This document shows positions 36,215 to 44,488 of a stretch of 64,000 nt of DNA, in pieces. Origin of the DNA: JAIPEI01 sp964443135. GTDB taxonomy: Bacteria > Desulfobacterota > DSM-4660 > Desulfatiglandales > HGW-15. Each line of letters opens with the position of its first letter. Position 1 is the stretch's first letter. The DNA is taken from assembly GCA_964443135.1 (NCBI GenBank), contig CAYUBQ010000001.1, positions 99,331 to 163,330 of the forward strand, in the 5' to 3' direction. Below the pieces are notes generated by a model. The model saw only the letters and a list, made by a program, of their open reading frames with translations. It made no database searches and was not told the origin of the DNA. The position numbers were made by a program, and so were the translations under genes.

Positions 36215-37075
36215 TCAGGGCGAGACCTCCAGGTCCTCGAGGTGGAACGAGCGCATCATGAACCGGTGAAAGGCGTCGTCGTCCAGCTCCGCCCGCTTTC
36301 CGAGGAACTCCTCGCTGAAGGGGCCCGTCGAGTAGACCGCCCTGGGCTCCTCGGAGAGCACGGCCTCCAGGATCAGGTCCACCACGACCTCGGGCCCGGG
36401 CACGGTCAGACCCGCGAAGCGCTTTCCCATGGCCGCGCCCGCGGTCTGGTAGACCGGCAAATAGTCCGGGTCGGTGCGGGCCATGAGATCCCCGGTCCAC
36501 TCGGTGGCGACCTCGTTGAACTCGGTCGCAATGGGGCCCGGGCGGATGGCCGAGACGTGGATGCCGAAGGGCGCCAGCTCCATGCGCAGCCCGTCCGTGA
36601 TCCCCTCGACCGCGTACTTGGTGGAGGCGTAGACCCCGCTCGTGGGAAAGGCGAACCGGCCGACGATGGAGCTCAGGTTCACGATCCGCCCGCTCCTCTG
36701 CCTGCGCATGCCGGGGAGGCACGCCTGGGTGACCCGGATCAGAGCGAAGACGTTCACCTCGTAGAGGCGTTTCACGGTCTCCCAGGAGACATCCTCCAGG
36801 GCGCCCCGAACGCTGTACCCCGCGTTGTTGACGAGCACGGAGACCGGTTCGGGCAGCTTTCCCACGAAGCCGCAGAAGGCCTCGGTCTCCTCGGGAAGGG
36901 AGAGGTCCACCCGCCTGGGCTCGATCCCCTTCTGCTTGGCGGCGAGCTCCTCCAGGCGATCCATCCGCCGGGCTGCGGCGATGACCCGGAACCCCTTCTT
37001 CGCCAGGCGGACGGCCGTCTCGCGTCCGATCCCGCTGCTGGCTCCTGTGACCAGTGCGGTCCTCCGATCTTTCAT
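36215..37075 (-). CDS. Short-chain dehydrogenase/reductase (SDR)
   Basis: 286 residues. NAD(P)-binding TGASSGIGRETAVRLAKKGF near residue 10, with basic AARRMDRL suggesting NADPH; VLVNNAGYSVRG near 82; catalytic Ser in VNLSSIVGRFAFPTSGVY near 132 and YASTKYAVEG (YxxxK) near 148; RPGPIATEF near 180. A classical SDR oxidoreductase acting on an unknown alcohol or ketone. The 3' end is close to the broken LysE gene. The codon use matches the GC-rich neighbours. Confidence 0.88.
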   Translation of the reverse strand: MKDRRTALVTGASSGIGRETAVRLAKKGFRVIAAARRMDRLEELAAKQKGIEPRRVDLSLPEETEAFCGFVGKLPEPVSVLVNNAGYSVRGALEDVSWETVKRLYEVNVFALIRVTQACLPGMRRQRSGRIVNLSSIVGRFAFPTSGVYASTKYAVEGITDGLRMELAPFGIHVSAIRPGPIATEFNEVATEWTGDLMARTDPDYLPVYQTAGAAMGKRFAGLTVPGPEVVVDLILEAVLSEEPRAVYSTGPFSEEFLGKRAELDDDAFHRFMMRSFHLEDLEVSP

Positions 37076-37300
37076 GGCTCCTCCTTGGAACAGGCTGGGA
37101 CGCCGGGCTGCAAACCTCGACCGGGCATCCGGTTCGACGCCGAGGCCCGATCATTGTATGACGGGAAGCGAAGCGTGAAAAGCCGAAATCCGGGGCTTGC
37201 CGTGCGGAGGGCGAAGAACCCGGAGGGAATGGGGGTCACCGGAGGTCGAACCGTCCCGCGGAAAGGGCCGGTTCGGGCGGGTTGAAAGGAGAGGTTTCCG

Positions 37301-37534
37301 CTACGAAGGGTCCCGGGTTCGAGGGGGACGCTTCTCTTTCGAGGCCCGCCGCCGGCCGCTTTTCCCCAGGAGCGCGTTCAGACCCATCCCCGCCAGGACG
37401 AACAGGGCGGGAATCACGGTGAAGCCGATCCACCAGGGCCATCCGGCGTGGTGACAGATGTTGCGCCCCAGCACCGCCCCGACCAGGTAGACCACCACCC
37501 AGGGCCCGATGTCTCGTTTCCTTCCTGCCTTCAT
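37301..37534 (-). CDS. Small membrane protein of unknown function (77 aa)
   Basis: 77 residues with two hydrophobic segments, PWVVVYLVGAVLGRN and WWIGFTVIPALFVLAGMGLN, separated by ICHHAGWPW, and a basic tail KSGRRRASKEKRPPRTR. I know no family. It starts 17 bases after the LysE-type gene stop on the same strand, so it is probably co-transcribed with it. Histidines in the loop could bind metal, but this is speculation. Confidence 0.55.
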   Translation of the reverse strand: MKAGRKRDIGPWVVVYLVGAVLGRNICHHAGWPWWIGFTVIPALFVLAGMGLNALLGKSGRRRASKEKRPPRTRDPS

Positions 37535-37551
37535 GTGCGCCGCCGTCCGTT

Positions 37552-38166
37552 CTACAGGATCTCCATCAGCTTCAGGCCCTCGTGAAAGAAGGCTCCGGCC
37601 AGCACCGCCAGCATCGCGCCCAGAAACCGCATGATGAACCGGTAGGCCCGGCCCGAAAGGAACGACTTGTAACGGCCGGTCAGCGCGGCCAGGGCCGTCT
37701 TCGATCCCACCAGCAGGACGTAGAAACCGCCCAGAAAGGCCAGGGGCGGCAGGAGGCCTTCCCGCGAGGCCCGGATGATGGTGGGTGCGCCCACGCTGAG
37801 CCAGAAGAGATAGGGGTGCGGGCTCATCACATTGGCCAGGATCCCCCGGGTCAGGGATCCGGTCCGCCCCTCCTTGACGTCCAACTCGATCCCCCGGGTC
37901 CGGAGGCACCCGTAGGAGAGGTACAGGAGGAAGCAGCCGCCGGCCAGCGAGATCCCTCCCAGCACACCGTGGAACCCGGCGAACCTCGACAGGACGAAGA
38001 CCGTCAGAAGGATGATCGGCAGGTCGGTCACGACCGGCGCCAGGGCCACCTTCATCCCGGCCGCCATGTCGTGCCGGAGGGTCTCGGAGATCGTCAGGAC
38101 CAGCAGCGGTCCGGGAGACACCCCCGCGTACAGGCCCAGCGCGATGCCCATGGCCAGAAACTCCAT
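37552..38166 (-). CDS. LysE-family transporter (intact)
   Basis: 204 residues, six hydrophobic segments. LysE features: GLYAGVSPGPLLVLTISETL near residue 10 (the PGP loop), VVTDLPIILLTVFVLSRF near 44, NVMSPHPYLFWLSVGAP near 110, and a C-terminal SGRAYRFIMRFLGAMLAVLA. It exports amino acids or related solutes. ATG 38166 follows GGGAG by about eight bases. It lies between the small membrane-protein gene and a ZIP-transporter remnant. Confidence 0.85.
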   Translation of the reverse strand: MEFLAMGIALGLYAGVSPGPLLVLTISETLRHDMAAGMKVALAPVVTDLPIILLTVFVLSRFAGFHGVLGGISLAGGCFLLYLSYGCLRTRGIELDVKEGRTGSLTRGILANVMSPHPYLFWLSVGAPTIIRASREGLLPPLAFLGGFYVLLVGSKTALAALTGRYKSFLSGRAYRFIMRFLGAMLAVLAGAFFHEGLKLMEIL

Positions 38167-38168
38167 GT

Positions 38169-38408
38169 TCAGTGGCTCCCGCCCTGCTGCGAGCCCGCCT
38201 CCCCCGCCCTTTCCATGGCGGCTCGTCCTCCAGGAGGAACCGCGCCGGCAGGGGTGAAGCCCACCAGAAAGCTGACCGCCGACCACCGGCTGTCCTCAAC
38301 AGCCTCGTTCGCCTCGTGGAGCATGTCCTCCACGGCCGCCAGGGTGTAGAGCCCGGCGGCGAAGACCAGGCCGAGCATCTTCACGGACTCGTCTTGTCCC
38401 CGCAACAC
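38169..38408 (-). pseudogene. Remnant of a ZIP-family metal transporter (C-terminal part only)
   Basis: A 79-codon frame reads KMLGLVFAAGLYTLAAVEDM then LHEANEAVEDSRWSAVSFLV. This pattern, a glycine-rich helix ending in E-D-x-x-x-E-A, is that of the last part of ZIP-family permeases. The N-terminal helices are missing and the tail (PAGAVPPGGRAAMERAGEAG) diverges, so only a fragment remains. It ends two bases before the LysE start. Assignment from memory of the motif; moderate to low confidence. Confidence 0.4.
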
Positions 38409-38447
38409 GAAATATGCGGCCGTCCCTGGAGCACCGAGACCCCGCTC

Positions 38448-39833
38448 TCACCCGCCGCCCTCCACCAGCCGGTCCACCTTGCGCACGTAAGCCGCCGGAT
38501 CGCACTTGCGCTCCAGGCCCGAGGCGGCCATGAAGCGTACCTTGCCGAAGATCGGCCGCTCGGCCCAGGGCCGGTCGTGGAGGCCGAACACCCAGGCCAC
38601 GCCCGCGTAGCTGTTGGGGTCCCGGCCGTCGACGAAGTACTTGTTGTTCAGAGCCAGGGCCGTCGAGAAGGCTTCCTCCGGCGTCTCGGACCACTCGAGG
38701 ATCTTTTTTCCCCAGTACATCCGCATGTGGTTGTGCATGTAGCCGGTGTAGCGCATCTCCCGCATGGCCGCGTTCCAGTAAGGGTCGTGGGTCTCCGCGT
38801 CTTCGAGCACCCCGGGCGAGTACAGGGGCTCCCGCAGATCCTTCTCGTGCTCGCGAAGGGTCGTCCTGGCCCACTCCGGCAGGGCGTGGTACCGGTCGTA
38901 GTCCGGCTCGAAGTGCGTGTAGTTGTGCGCCAGCTCCCGGCGCACCAGCAGCTCCTCCATGAAGGTTTCCCGGCTCTCCTCGAGGCCGCGGGTCTTTTGG
39001 AGCTCGAGCGCCAGCCACACCGGCGAGACCTGCCCGAAGTGGAGGTACATGCTCATGAGAGAGACGTCGTCGGTCTGGGGCTGGTTGCGGTGGGCGGCGT
39101 AGTTCTTCAGCCGCCGATGGAGAAACGCCTCGAAGACCCGGCGGGCCTCCACCTGCCCGCCCGTGAACAGATCCACCGGTCGGACCGAGCGGTCCAGCTC
39201 CAGCCGCGCGCACGCCGCGTCGGGATCGTCCACGTCCATCCCGGTCACGTGGAGGGGCAGGGACTGCTTGTGCGGGTCGGTCCGCTCAAGGGCGTGCAGG
39301 AACCGGGGAAGAAGCTTTTGAACCTTGCTGCGAAGGGTTCGGGCCGCATACTCCCGCTTGTCGGAGACCGCGTCCACGGGCACGATCAGGTTCGTCTCCA
39401 CCTGGATCACCGGGCGGCCCGCCTCCTCGGCGACCCGGTTCCGCCACTTCCGCTGCACCCGCGTGTGGCCTCGGTCCGTGACGATCAGGGAGGCGTCCCG
39501 GCCGAGCCGCATCGCGACCTCGTCCGGCCGGCCGCGGAGGACCACCAGCTTGATCCCCCGTTTTGCCAGGGAGCGGCGGGCGTCGGCCAGGCCCTGGAGC
39601 ATGAACCGGTAGTGCCGCAGGTTCCCCTCCGGGAAGTCGTCCATCAGGCCGAACCCGACGAGCAAAGGCCGGCCCAGCTCGTTCGCCCGCCGGATCCCGA
39701 GCTCCAGGGCCGGGTTGTGGTGCTCCCGCTGGGCGGCCTGCATCCAGTAGAGCACGTACGACCCCTCGCGGGGGGCGTCGTCCCGGCTCAGCAGCTCGAT
39801 CCGCTGCGGCTCGATGTCCGGGTAAGACCTCAT
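38448..39833 (-). CDS. Class II deoxyribodipyrimidine photolyase
   Basis: 461 residues, class II size. N-terminal photolyase domain VLYWMQAAQREHHNPALELG near residue 28; C-terminal FAD domain with ELLVRRELAHNYTHFEPDYD near 300, the class II HDPYWNAAMREMRYTGYMHN-like segment (THDPYWNAAMREMRYTGYM) near 360, MRMYWGKKILEWSETPEEAF, and KYFVDGRDPNSYAGVAWVFG near 410. It repairs cyclobutane pyrimidine dimers with blue light, unexpected in a strict anaerobe living in the dark. Start ATG 39833 follows GGGAGGGG and overlaps the stop of the upstream small gene (ATGA). Confidence 0.92.
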   Translation of the reverse strand: MRSYPDIEPQRIELLSRDDAPREGSYVLYWMQAAQREHHNPALELGIRRANELGRPLLVGFGLMDDFPEGNLRHYRFMLQGLADARRSLAKRGIKLVVLRGRPDEVAMRLGRDASLIVTDRGHTRVQRKWRNRVAEEAGRPVIQVETNLIVPVDAVSDKREYAARTLRSKVQKLLPRFLHALERTDPHKQSLPLHVTGMDVDDPDAACARLELDRSVRPVDLFTGGQVEARRVFEAFLHRRLKNYAAHRNQPQTDDVSLMSMYLHFGQVSPVWLALELQKTRGLEESRETFMEELLVRRELAHNYTHFEPDYDRYHALPEWARTTLREHEKDLREPLYSPGVLEDAETHDPYWNAAMREMRYTGYMHNHMRMYWGKKILEWSETPEEAFSTALALNNKYFVDGRDPNSYAGVAWVFGLHDRPWAERPIFGKVRFMAASGLERKCDPAAYVRKVDRLVEGGG

Positions 39834-40084
39834 CGCCCCTCCCAGCCGATGACCGGAACCGCTGCGCAGGGAACCCCGTTGAACACCGGGAAAACGATTT
39901 TGAACAAGCCGAGGAACGCGTAGTAGACCAGGTTGAACGTCTCCCGGGATAGGGGGAACCACCGGCTCTGGGTGCGATCCACCAGATCGGGCGCCAGAAT
40001 CCACGTAATCGTCCAAGAGACGTACAGCCCCCCGTTGATGATGATGCACCACATGAAAAGCCGGGTCAGCGTCTGGACATCCAT
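39830..40084 (-). CDS. DUF6868-like small membrane protein
   Basis: 84 residues with two hydrophobic stretches (LTRLFMWCIIINGGLYVSW and LVYYAFLGLFKIVFPVFNGV) around a charged loop DLVDRTQSRWFPLSRETFN. This layout matches the small uncharacterised DUF6868 family as I remember it. Its TGA overlaps the photolyase ATG, so the two are coupled; a functional link with photolyase is not known. Region 40085-40361 upstream holds no gene on the minus strand. Confidence 0.7.
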   Translation of the reverse strand: MDVQTLTRLFMWCIIINGGLYVSWTITWILAPDLVDRTQSRWFPLSRETFNLVYYAFLGLFKIVFPVFNGVPCAAVPVIGWEGR

Positions 40085-40361
40085 GACATACCTCCGCTCC
40101 CGTCGACCGCCCCGGCTTTGAGATCAAATCCCTCAGCCCCACTCTTCCGGGGCGGCCTGTCCCGGGTCGTTCGTGCAGGCCTCCCCTGCCCGCACCTTCC
40201 GGTTCGAGCCGACCCTACCCCTGGGAGTAGCCCGTTTCATATAATATAATCCAGCGAGACATCGTGACGTTTGCCTCCGCAACAGGGGATCTGATACTCT
40301 GGTGTCCGATGGCGGAACAGACAGGCATTTTAAACGAGGTGCAGACAGAAGGGGGCCCAGG

Positions 40362-40802
40362 ATGCTCAAGCGGGTGGACCATGTCAACCTGGTCGTCCGT
40401 GATCTCGATCAGGCAAAAAAGTTTTTCGTGGACCTTGGTTTCGAGGAAATCGATCATGCCACGCTCTCCGGGGAGGATTTTTCGCGCGTCACCGGTTTGA
40501 GCCAAGCACATGCGAAATATGCGGCTCTCTCATTGAGGGGAGCGGAAACCAAACTCGAACTGATTCAGTACATCTACCCGCCTGGGGTCAAAAGCGCCGA
40601 AACGGGAAAAGCCAACCAGATCGGGCTGCGCCACCTCGCCTTTGAGGTAGACGACATTCATGCCGAAGTTCAGCGACTCAAAGCCCGGGGATTCCGTTTT
40701 CAGAGCGGAATCGAGATGTGGAAGCGCTCGGGGAAACGAATCGTGTATTTCCAAGGCCCAGAAGGAATTCTTCTCGAATTGGCCCAATATCCAATCCGAT
40801 AA
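40362..40802 (+). CDS. VOC (glyoxalase/bleomycin-resistance) family protein
   Basis: 146 residues. Two beta-alpha-beta-beta-beta VOC modules: KRVDHVNLVVRDLDQAKKFF near residue 3 with the first metal ligand His, ELIQYIYPPGV near 65, and GLRHLAFEVDDIHAEVQRLK near 84 with the second metal His, then YFQGPEGILLELAQ with the terminal Glu. These residues resemble methylmalonyl-CoA epimerase and lactoylglutathione lyase. Substrate unknown. I start at ATG 40362 (GGGGG upstream). It stands at the border between the GC-rich left and AT-richer right part. Confidence 0.82.
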   Translation: MLKRVDHVNLVVRDLDQAKKFFVDLGFEEIDHATLSGEDFSRVTGLSQAHAKYAALSLRGAETKLELIQYIYPPGVKSAETGKANQIGLRHLAFEVDDIHAEVQRLKARGFRFQSGIEMWKRSGKRIVYFQGPEGILLELAQYPIR

Positions 40803-40906
40803 ATAGCTCCCTTTTCATCAAAAACCATCCTCATTCTGTCAATTTCATGGATGATTCCGTCTACCCCTTTCACCCCAAGGCCTCTCGTTTCCTCCGTCGA
40901 AAACAC
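40803..40906 (-). pseudogene. Truncated start of an operon gene after the citryl-CoA-lyase-like gene
   Basis: Directly after the lyase stop (40907-40909) a GTG at 40906 opens a frame reading EETRGLGVKGVDGIIHEIDR then MRMVFDEKGA. This looks protein-like (regular helix pattern), but the frame then runs antisense to the clearly real VOC gene. So only about 34 codons of the next gene may remain, cut at a breakpoint near 40803. Low confidence; the family is not recognisable. Confidence 0.3.
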
Positions 40907-41686
40907 CTATGATACCTCGAGTCTCAAGGGAACCGTGCGCTTTGCGGGACCGAGATACTCCACGTTCTTCATGGCCGTCTTCCTGTATTTCTTTCCCTCC
41001 CTGGTTTCCTCCGCCGCATGAGCCACCAATCCGATGGATCTCGAGATGATGAAGAGACCTCGCCCAAGCCTCCAATCGATCCCGAGATCCGATATAGACG
41101 CGGCAATAGCTCCATTGATGTTCGAAGCAATGTTTTTGGCTTTGCCTCTCGAAAGCTCGGCCTCCAGAGATCGGAGCAAATCGATATGAGGGCGAGGGGA
41201 AATACACGATTCGGCGATTTCAAGCAGCTTCACAGAACGCGGATCCCTTTCAAAAAAGGCGTGTCCGAAACCGGGAACCCGCTCGTTGTTATCACGATAC
41301 ACCTTGATGATCTTTGCGGCGATTTCATCCGTGCTTTCGCCACCCGCTTCTATTATGTTTTCCTGCAGAAGTTTCGCGCAATTCTCGATCGCACCGCCGT
41401 GATGGTCTCCGAATGCAAGAATTCCGGCCGCCACCGCGGCCTGAAGGGGGACGCCACAAGAGGCCACGAATCGGGTTGCATTCGTAGAAGGCGGGTATAT
41501 ACTTTGATCGCAACAGGAGACAAGAATCGCTTCCATGAGCTTTTTTTGAGAAAGTTTTGGGAGATCACCTATGGTCATTAAGAAGACGATGTCAGAAAAA
41601 GAGCATTTTTCCATTAACTCGCTCAATTCATATCCCTTCACATATATATTTCCCTCTTCGATATTGGAAATGTATGTATTCCACAT
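40907..41686 (-). CDS. Citrate-synthase-fold protein, citryl-CoA-lyase-like
   Basis: 259 residues, the short size of citryl-CoA lyases rather than the 370-430 of citrate synthases. Catalytic regions are kept: LAFGDHHGGAIENCAKLL near residue 90 with paired His, and VPGFGHAFFERDPRSVKLLE near 135 with GHxxFxxxDPR, then NINGAIAASISDLGID near 205. Citryl-CoA lyase splits (3S)-citryl-CoA into acetyl-CoA and oxaloacetate; the protein could act on a citryl-CoA homologue. It is on the minus strand, as is the rest of the island, but is cut off from it by two insertion sequences. No promoter is obvious. Confidence 0.78.
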   Translation of the reverse strand: MWNTYISNIEEGNIYVKGYELSELMEKCSFSDIVFLMTIGDLPKLSQKKLMEAILVSCCDQSIYPPSTNATRFVASCGVPLQAAVAAGILAFGDHHGGAIENCAKLLQENIIEAGGESTDEIAAKIIKVYRDNNERVPGFGHAFFERDPRSVKLLEIAESCISPRPHIDLLRSLEAELSRGKAKNIASNINGAIAASISDLGIDWRLGRGLFIISRSIGLVAHAAEETREGKKYRKTAMKNVEYLGPAKRTVPLRLEVS

Positions 41687-41844
41687 GATATTCCCCCTTT
41701 CAAACCACTTCTTATAAATTCAATATTCTTCTCTTCGGTTCCAATATTCTTCGAGTTAAGAGTTGCATAATATTTAGTATTCTGCTCTGAAATATTGTTG
41801 TTTTATGACCACCGATTTTCATTCAGATAAATACACCCTACTTT

Positions 41845-43330
41845 TCACGAGGCCGACCACGCCTCAAACTCGAAGCGGCGTTTGCCCAGCCACGGGATCT
41901 TCTTTGGACCGAGCTGCTTGAGCATCTGCAAAATGAGGGGTAGATGACGCTTCTTCTTCATGGATACGACAACCCGATCCGCCTCGATCTTGAAGGAGCC
42001 GCCGTTGGCCAGGAATTTGGTGTTCAGGCTCTTGGCGGTCTCCCATTCATAGCCTTCGATCAGGAGGGCCATGGCTCGATAGAGGTTGTGGGCCGCGGCG
42101 GTCATGGTCAGGTCGAAGTCCACCTTGACCACGATGGAAGAGGACACCTGGTTGAGATGGAAGAAGTGGATCTGCTCGGAGATCCCCTTTTCGACGAGCC
42201 ATCGCTTGGCATATTGTCTCACGATGCGGGCCGGCTTCCAGTCCCATACATTGGTCAGGATGAAGGCGGGCCTCTTGCGGCCGTGTCCGGTCACGACGAG
42301 CTGACGAAACGGCGGTCCGTCCTTGGTGAGGCTCACCGTGGATTCGTAGACATCGAGCTTGCGATGTTTCCTGGAGCTGTCGGGCAGCACGACCCTCTGC
42401 CATTGATCGGAGGGCAAGGCCTCGATTTCTTCGACGAGCTTCTTCCCCCTACGCCGCAGGGTGATGAACTGTATTCCATCGTGGTCGAGCTTGGCCAGGT
42501 TCTCATAGGTGGTGAACTTGGAATCGAAGATCAGGCACTTGGGAGAGAGTCCTCCCTGCTTCCAGAAATCGACGAGCTCCAGGACGCACTCCGGCTGATC
42601 CCGGTGCTTCACCTCGGCATCGGAGTAGCAGAAGATCCCCGAGTCCGCATCCTGGCAGAGAACGGCCAGGACGCTCTTGAGGGCCTGCCGCCGCTTGCCG
42701 GACCAGTTGTTCTCGAGCACACTGGCATCGCCCCAGTGGGGGATCGCGGTGAAGTCCATGTTGACCAGGCCGGAGAACACCCCTTCCTGGTCGAATGTCT
42801 TCTGCATGGCCCGGAGGAAGCGGACATTCATCTCCCGCTCCACCCGATAGGAATAGGAAGAAAGGGTCGCGGCCTTGGGCAAGACGTTGAGGCCGGCAAA
42901 GAGCCCCAGGCTCCGGTCCATGGCCCAGAGATCGTCCTGGCTGTACCGCTCGTAGCCGGAGAGCTTGAGGGCCAAAAAGGACAGGACGCTCTGGGTGCGG
43001 TTCAGCTCGGATGTCTCCGGATACCGGGCATGGTCGATCCAGCGGTGTACCTTGAGCTTGACCAGCAGAGGGAGGAGCGTGAGGAGCCCGATACCCCTCT
43101 CGGAGTGAAACGTCTTGCCCATGTCCAGTTCCCAATCCAGGCTCCGGGTTTGAGGGGCGGCAAGGCGGCTCACCGATCCTTTTCGCTTCTCCAGGGTGTT
43201 TCGCCTGGGAAGACGGCTGAACCCGTCTTCCACCAGAATGCGGTGGATGAAGTCATGGGAGGTCTTGTGGCCCATGGTATCGAGGGCGGCCTGGATATCC
43301 AGGATGGAGTAGTTCTGCTTGCGAGAGAGT
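41845..43330 (-). mobile_element. IS4-superfamily DDE transposase, N-terminus truncated
   Basis: The frame on the minus strand (starting outside the true gene at 43368) encodes about 495 genuine residues. It begins with the helix-turn-helix segment RKQNYSILDIQAALDTMGHK, followed by the DDE_Tnp_1 catalytic regions: NMDFTAIPHWGDAS (first Asp), CLIFDSKFTTYENLAK (second Asp) and RWLVEKGISEQIHFF (Glu), ending FEFEAWSAS. The first about 15 encoded residues are antisense of the neighbouring transposase and not its own. So the 5' part of this element is lost at about 43325-43335. The left end of the element (inverted repeat) lies somewhere in 41690-41845 but cannot be fixed. Confidence 0.78.
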
Positions 43331-44267
43331 CCCGCATCGACTGCACCGTGGTCGCTTCCAATATCCATCCCCGACGGACTCCTCGTTGCTCTATGACGGG
43401 GTCCGGGTCATCACGCGCCTCCTGCATCGGGCCCGGGAAGGCCTGCAGGGCATCGACACCCCTTTTACCGATCACACCCGCAGGGCCAAGCGCAGGATGC
43501 TGGGTGTAAAAAACGCCAAGAACAAGAAGGCGCGGAAGCCCCAATACCAGGATCTTCTCAAGGTCACCAAGAAGACCCTCGGCTACGCAGCAAACATCCT
43601 CGCCGAGATCAGGACGGGCGTGTTCCTCGATCCCCAGGAGACCCTGCTGGCCTTGAGTCTTCAACAGGACCTGGAGGGATACATCGAACTCACCACGCGG
43701 GTGATCGACCAAACCGAGCGCCGTGTCCTGCGGGAGGAAAAAGTCCCGGCCCAGGAGAAGGTGGTCTCCCTTTTCGAGCCCCACACGGACATCATTGTCA
43801 AGGACCGACGGGATACCTATTACGGCCACAAGGTCTGCCTGAGCAGCGGTCACTCCGGTCTGATCACGGACTGCATCATCACCAAGGGCAACCCGGCGGA
43901 CACCGACTTGACCATCGACATGCTCGACCGACAGAACGAGGTCTTCGGGCGCTACCCCCTCAAGGTAGCCTTGGATGGGGGCTTTGCGTCGAAGGACAAT
44001 CTCGCGTCGGCCAAGGCCATGGGGATCAAGGATGTCTGCTTTGCCAAGAAGCGCGGCCTCAAGGTCGAGGACATGTGCCGGAGCGAGTATGTCTACAGCC
44101 GACTCCGGCGCTTCCGGGCAGGGGTCGAGTCCGGGATCTCCTGGCTGAAGCGCTGCTTTGGTTTTGACAAGTGCACCTGGAAGGGCCTGCGCTCGTTCAA
44201 GAGCTATGTCTGGGCCTCCCTGGTGACTGCAAATCTGGTGACCATCATCAGACAACTGCAACTTTAA
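43331..44267 (+). mobile_element. ISNCY-type transposase, N-terminus truncated and frameshifted
   Basis: From about 43331 the frame reads RIDCTVVASNIH, then a 1-base loss near 43369 shifts to PTDSSLLYDGVRVITRLLHR, the typical start of the catalytic core of ISNCY transposases. The rest is intact to 44267: AQEKVVSLFEPHTDIIVKD, VALDGGFASKDNLASAKAMG (Asp), and RFRAGVESGISWLKRCFGFD (Glu). The N-terminal about 150 residues are absent because the neighbouring element replaces them. So both transposases are truncated head-to-head and neither should be active. The stretch 44268-44488 up to the next gene shows no gene; it probably holds this element's right end. Confidence 0.75.
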
Positions 44268-44488
44268 AAGGCTTAACGAAAGCATTAAAATAGCTATTAA
44301 AATTATTTACAGCTAAATAATGCCTCAAAATAACTATTTTACGCCTACATAGCGAGACCGCAATCCGATTCCGGGTTCAAAGCATGGAGTTTGGAGCGTA
44401 ACGGACATTTTTTGTTCACTCTCAACCGTAAAATTGCTCTTTCTGGATAGGCACTAACTAAAAGAATGGCCCGAGTGCTGTTCGGTAC

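Noticed and set aside
40195..40245. A tRNA-like GGTTCGAGCC segment
   Set aside because: No acceptor or anticodon stem can be formed around it.
41944..43509. A 521-codon plus-strand frame opposite the IS4-type transposase
   Set aside because: Antisense to a transposase with all catalytic motifs; its sequence is low-complexity and matches no family I know.
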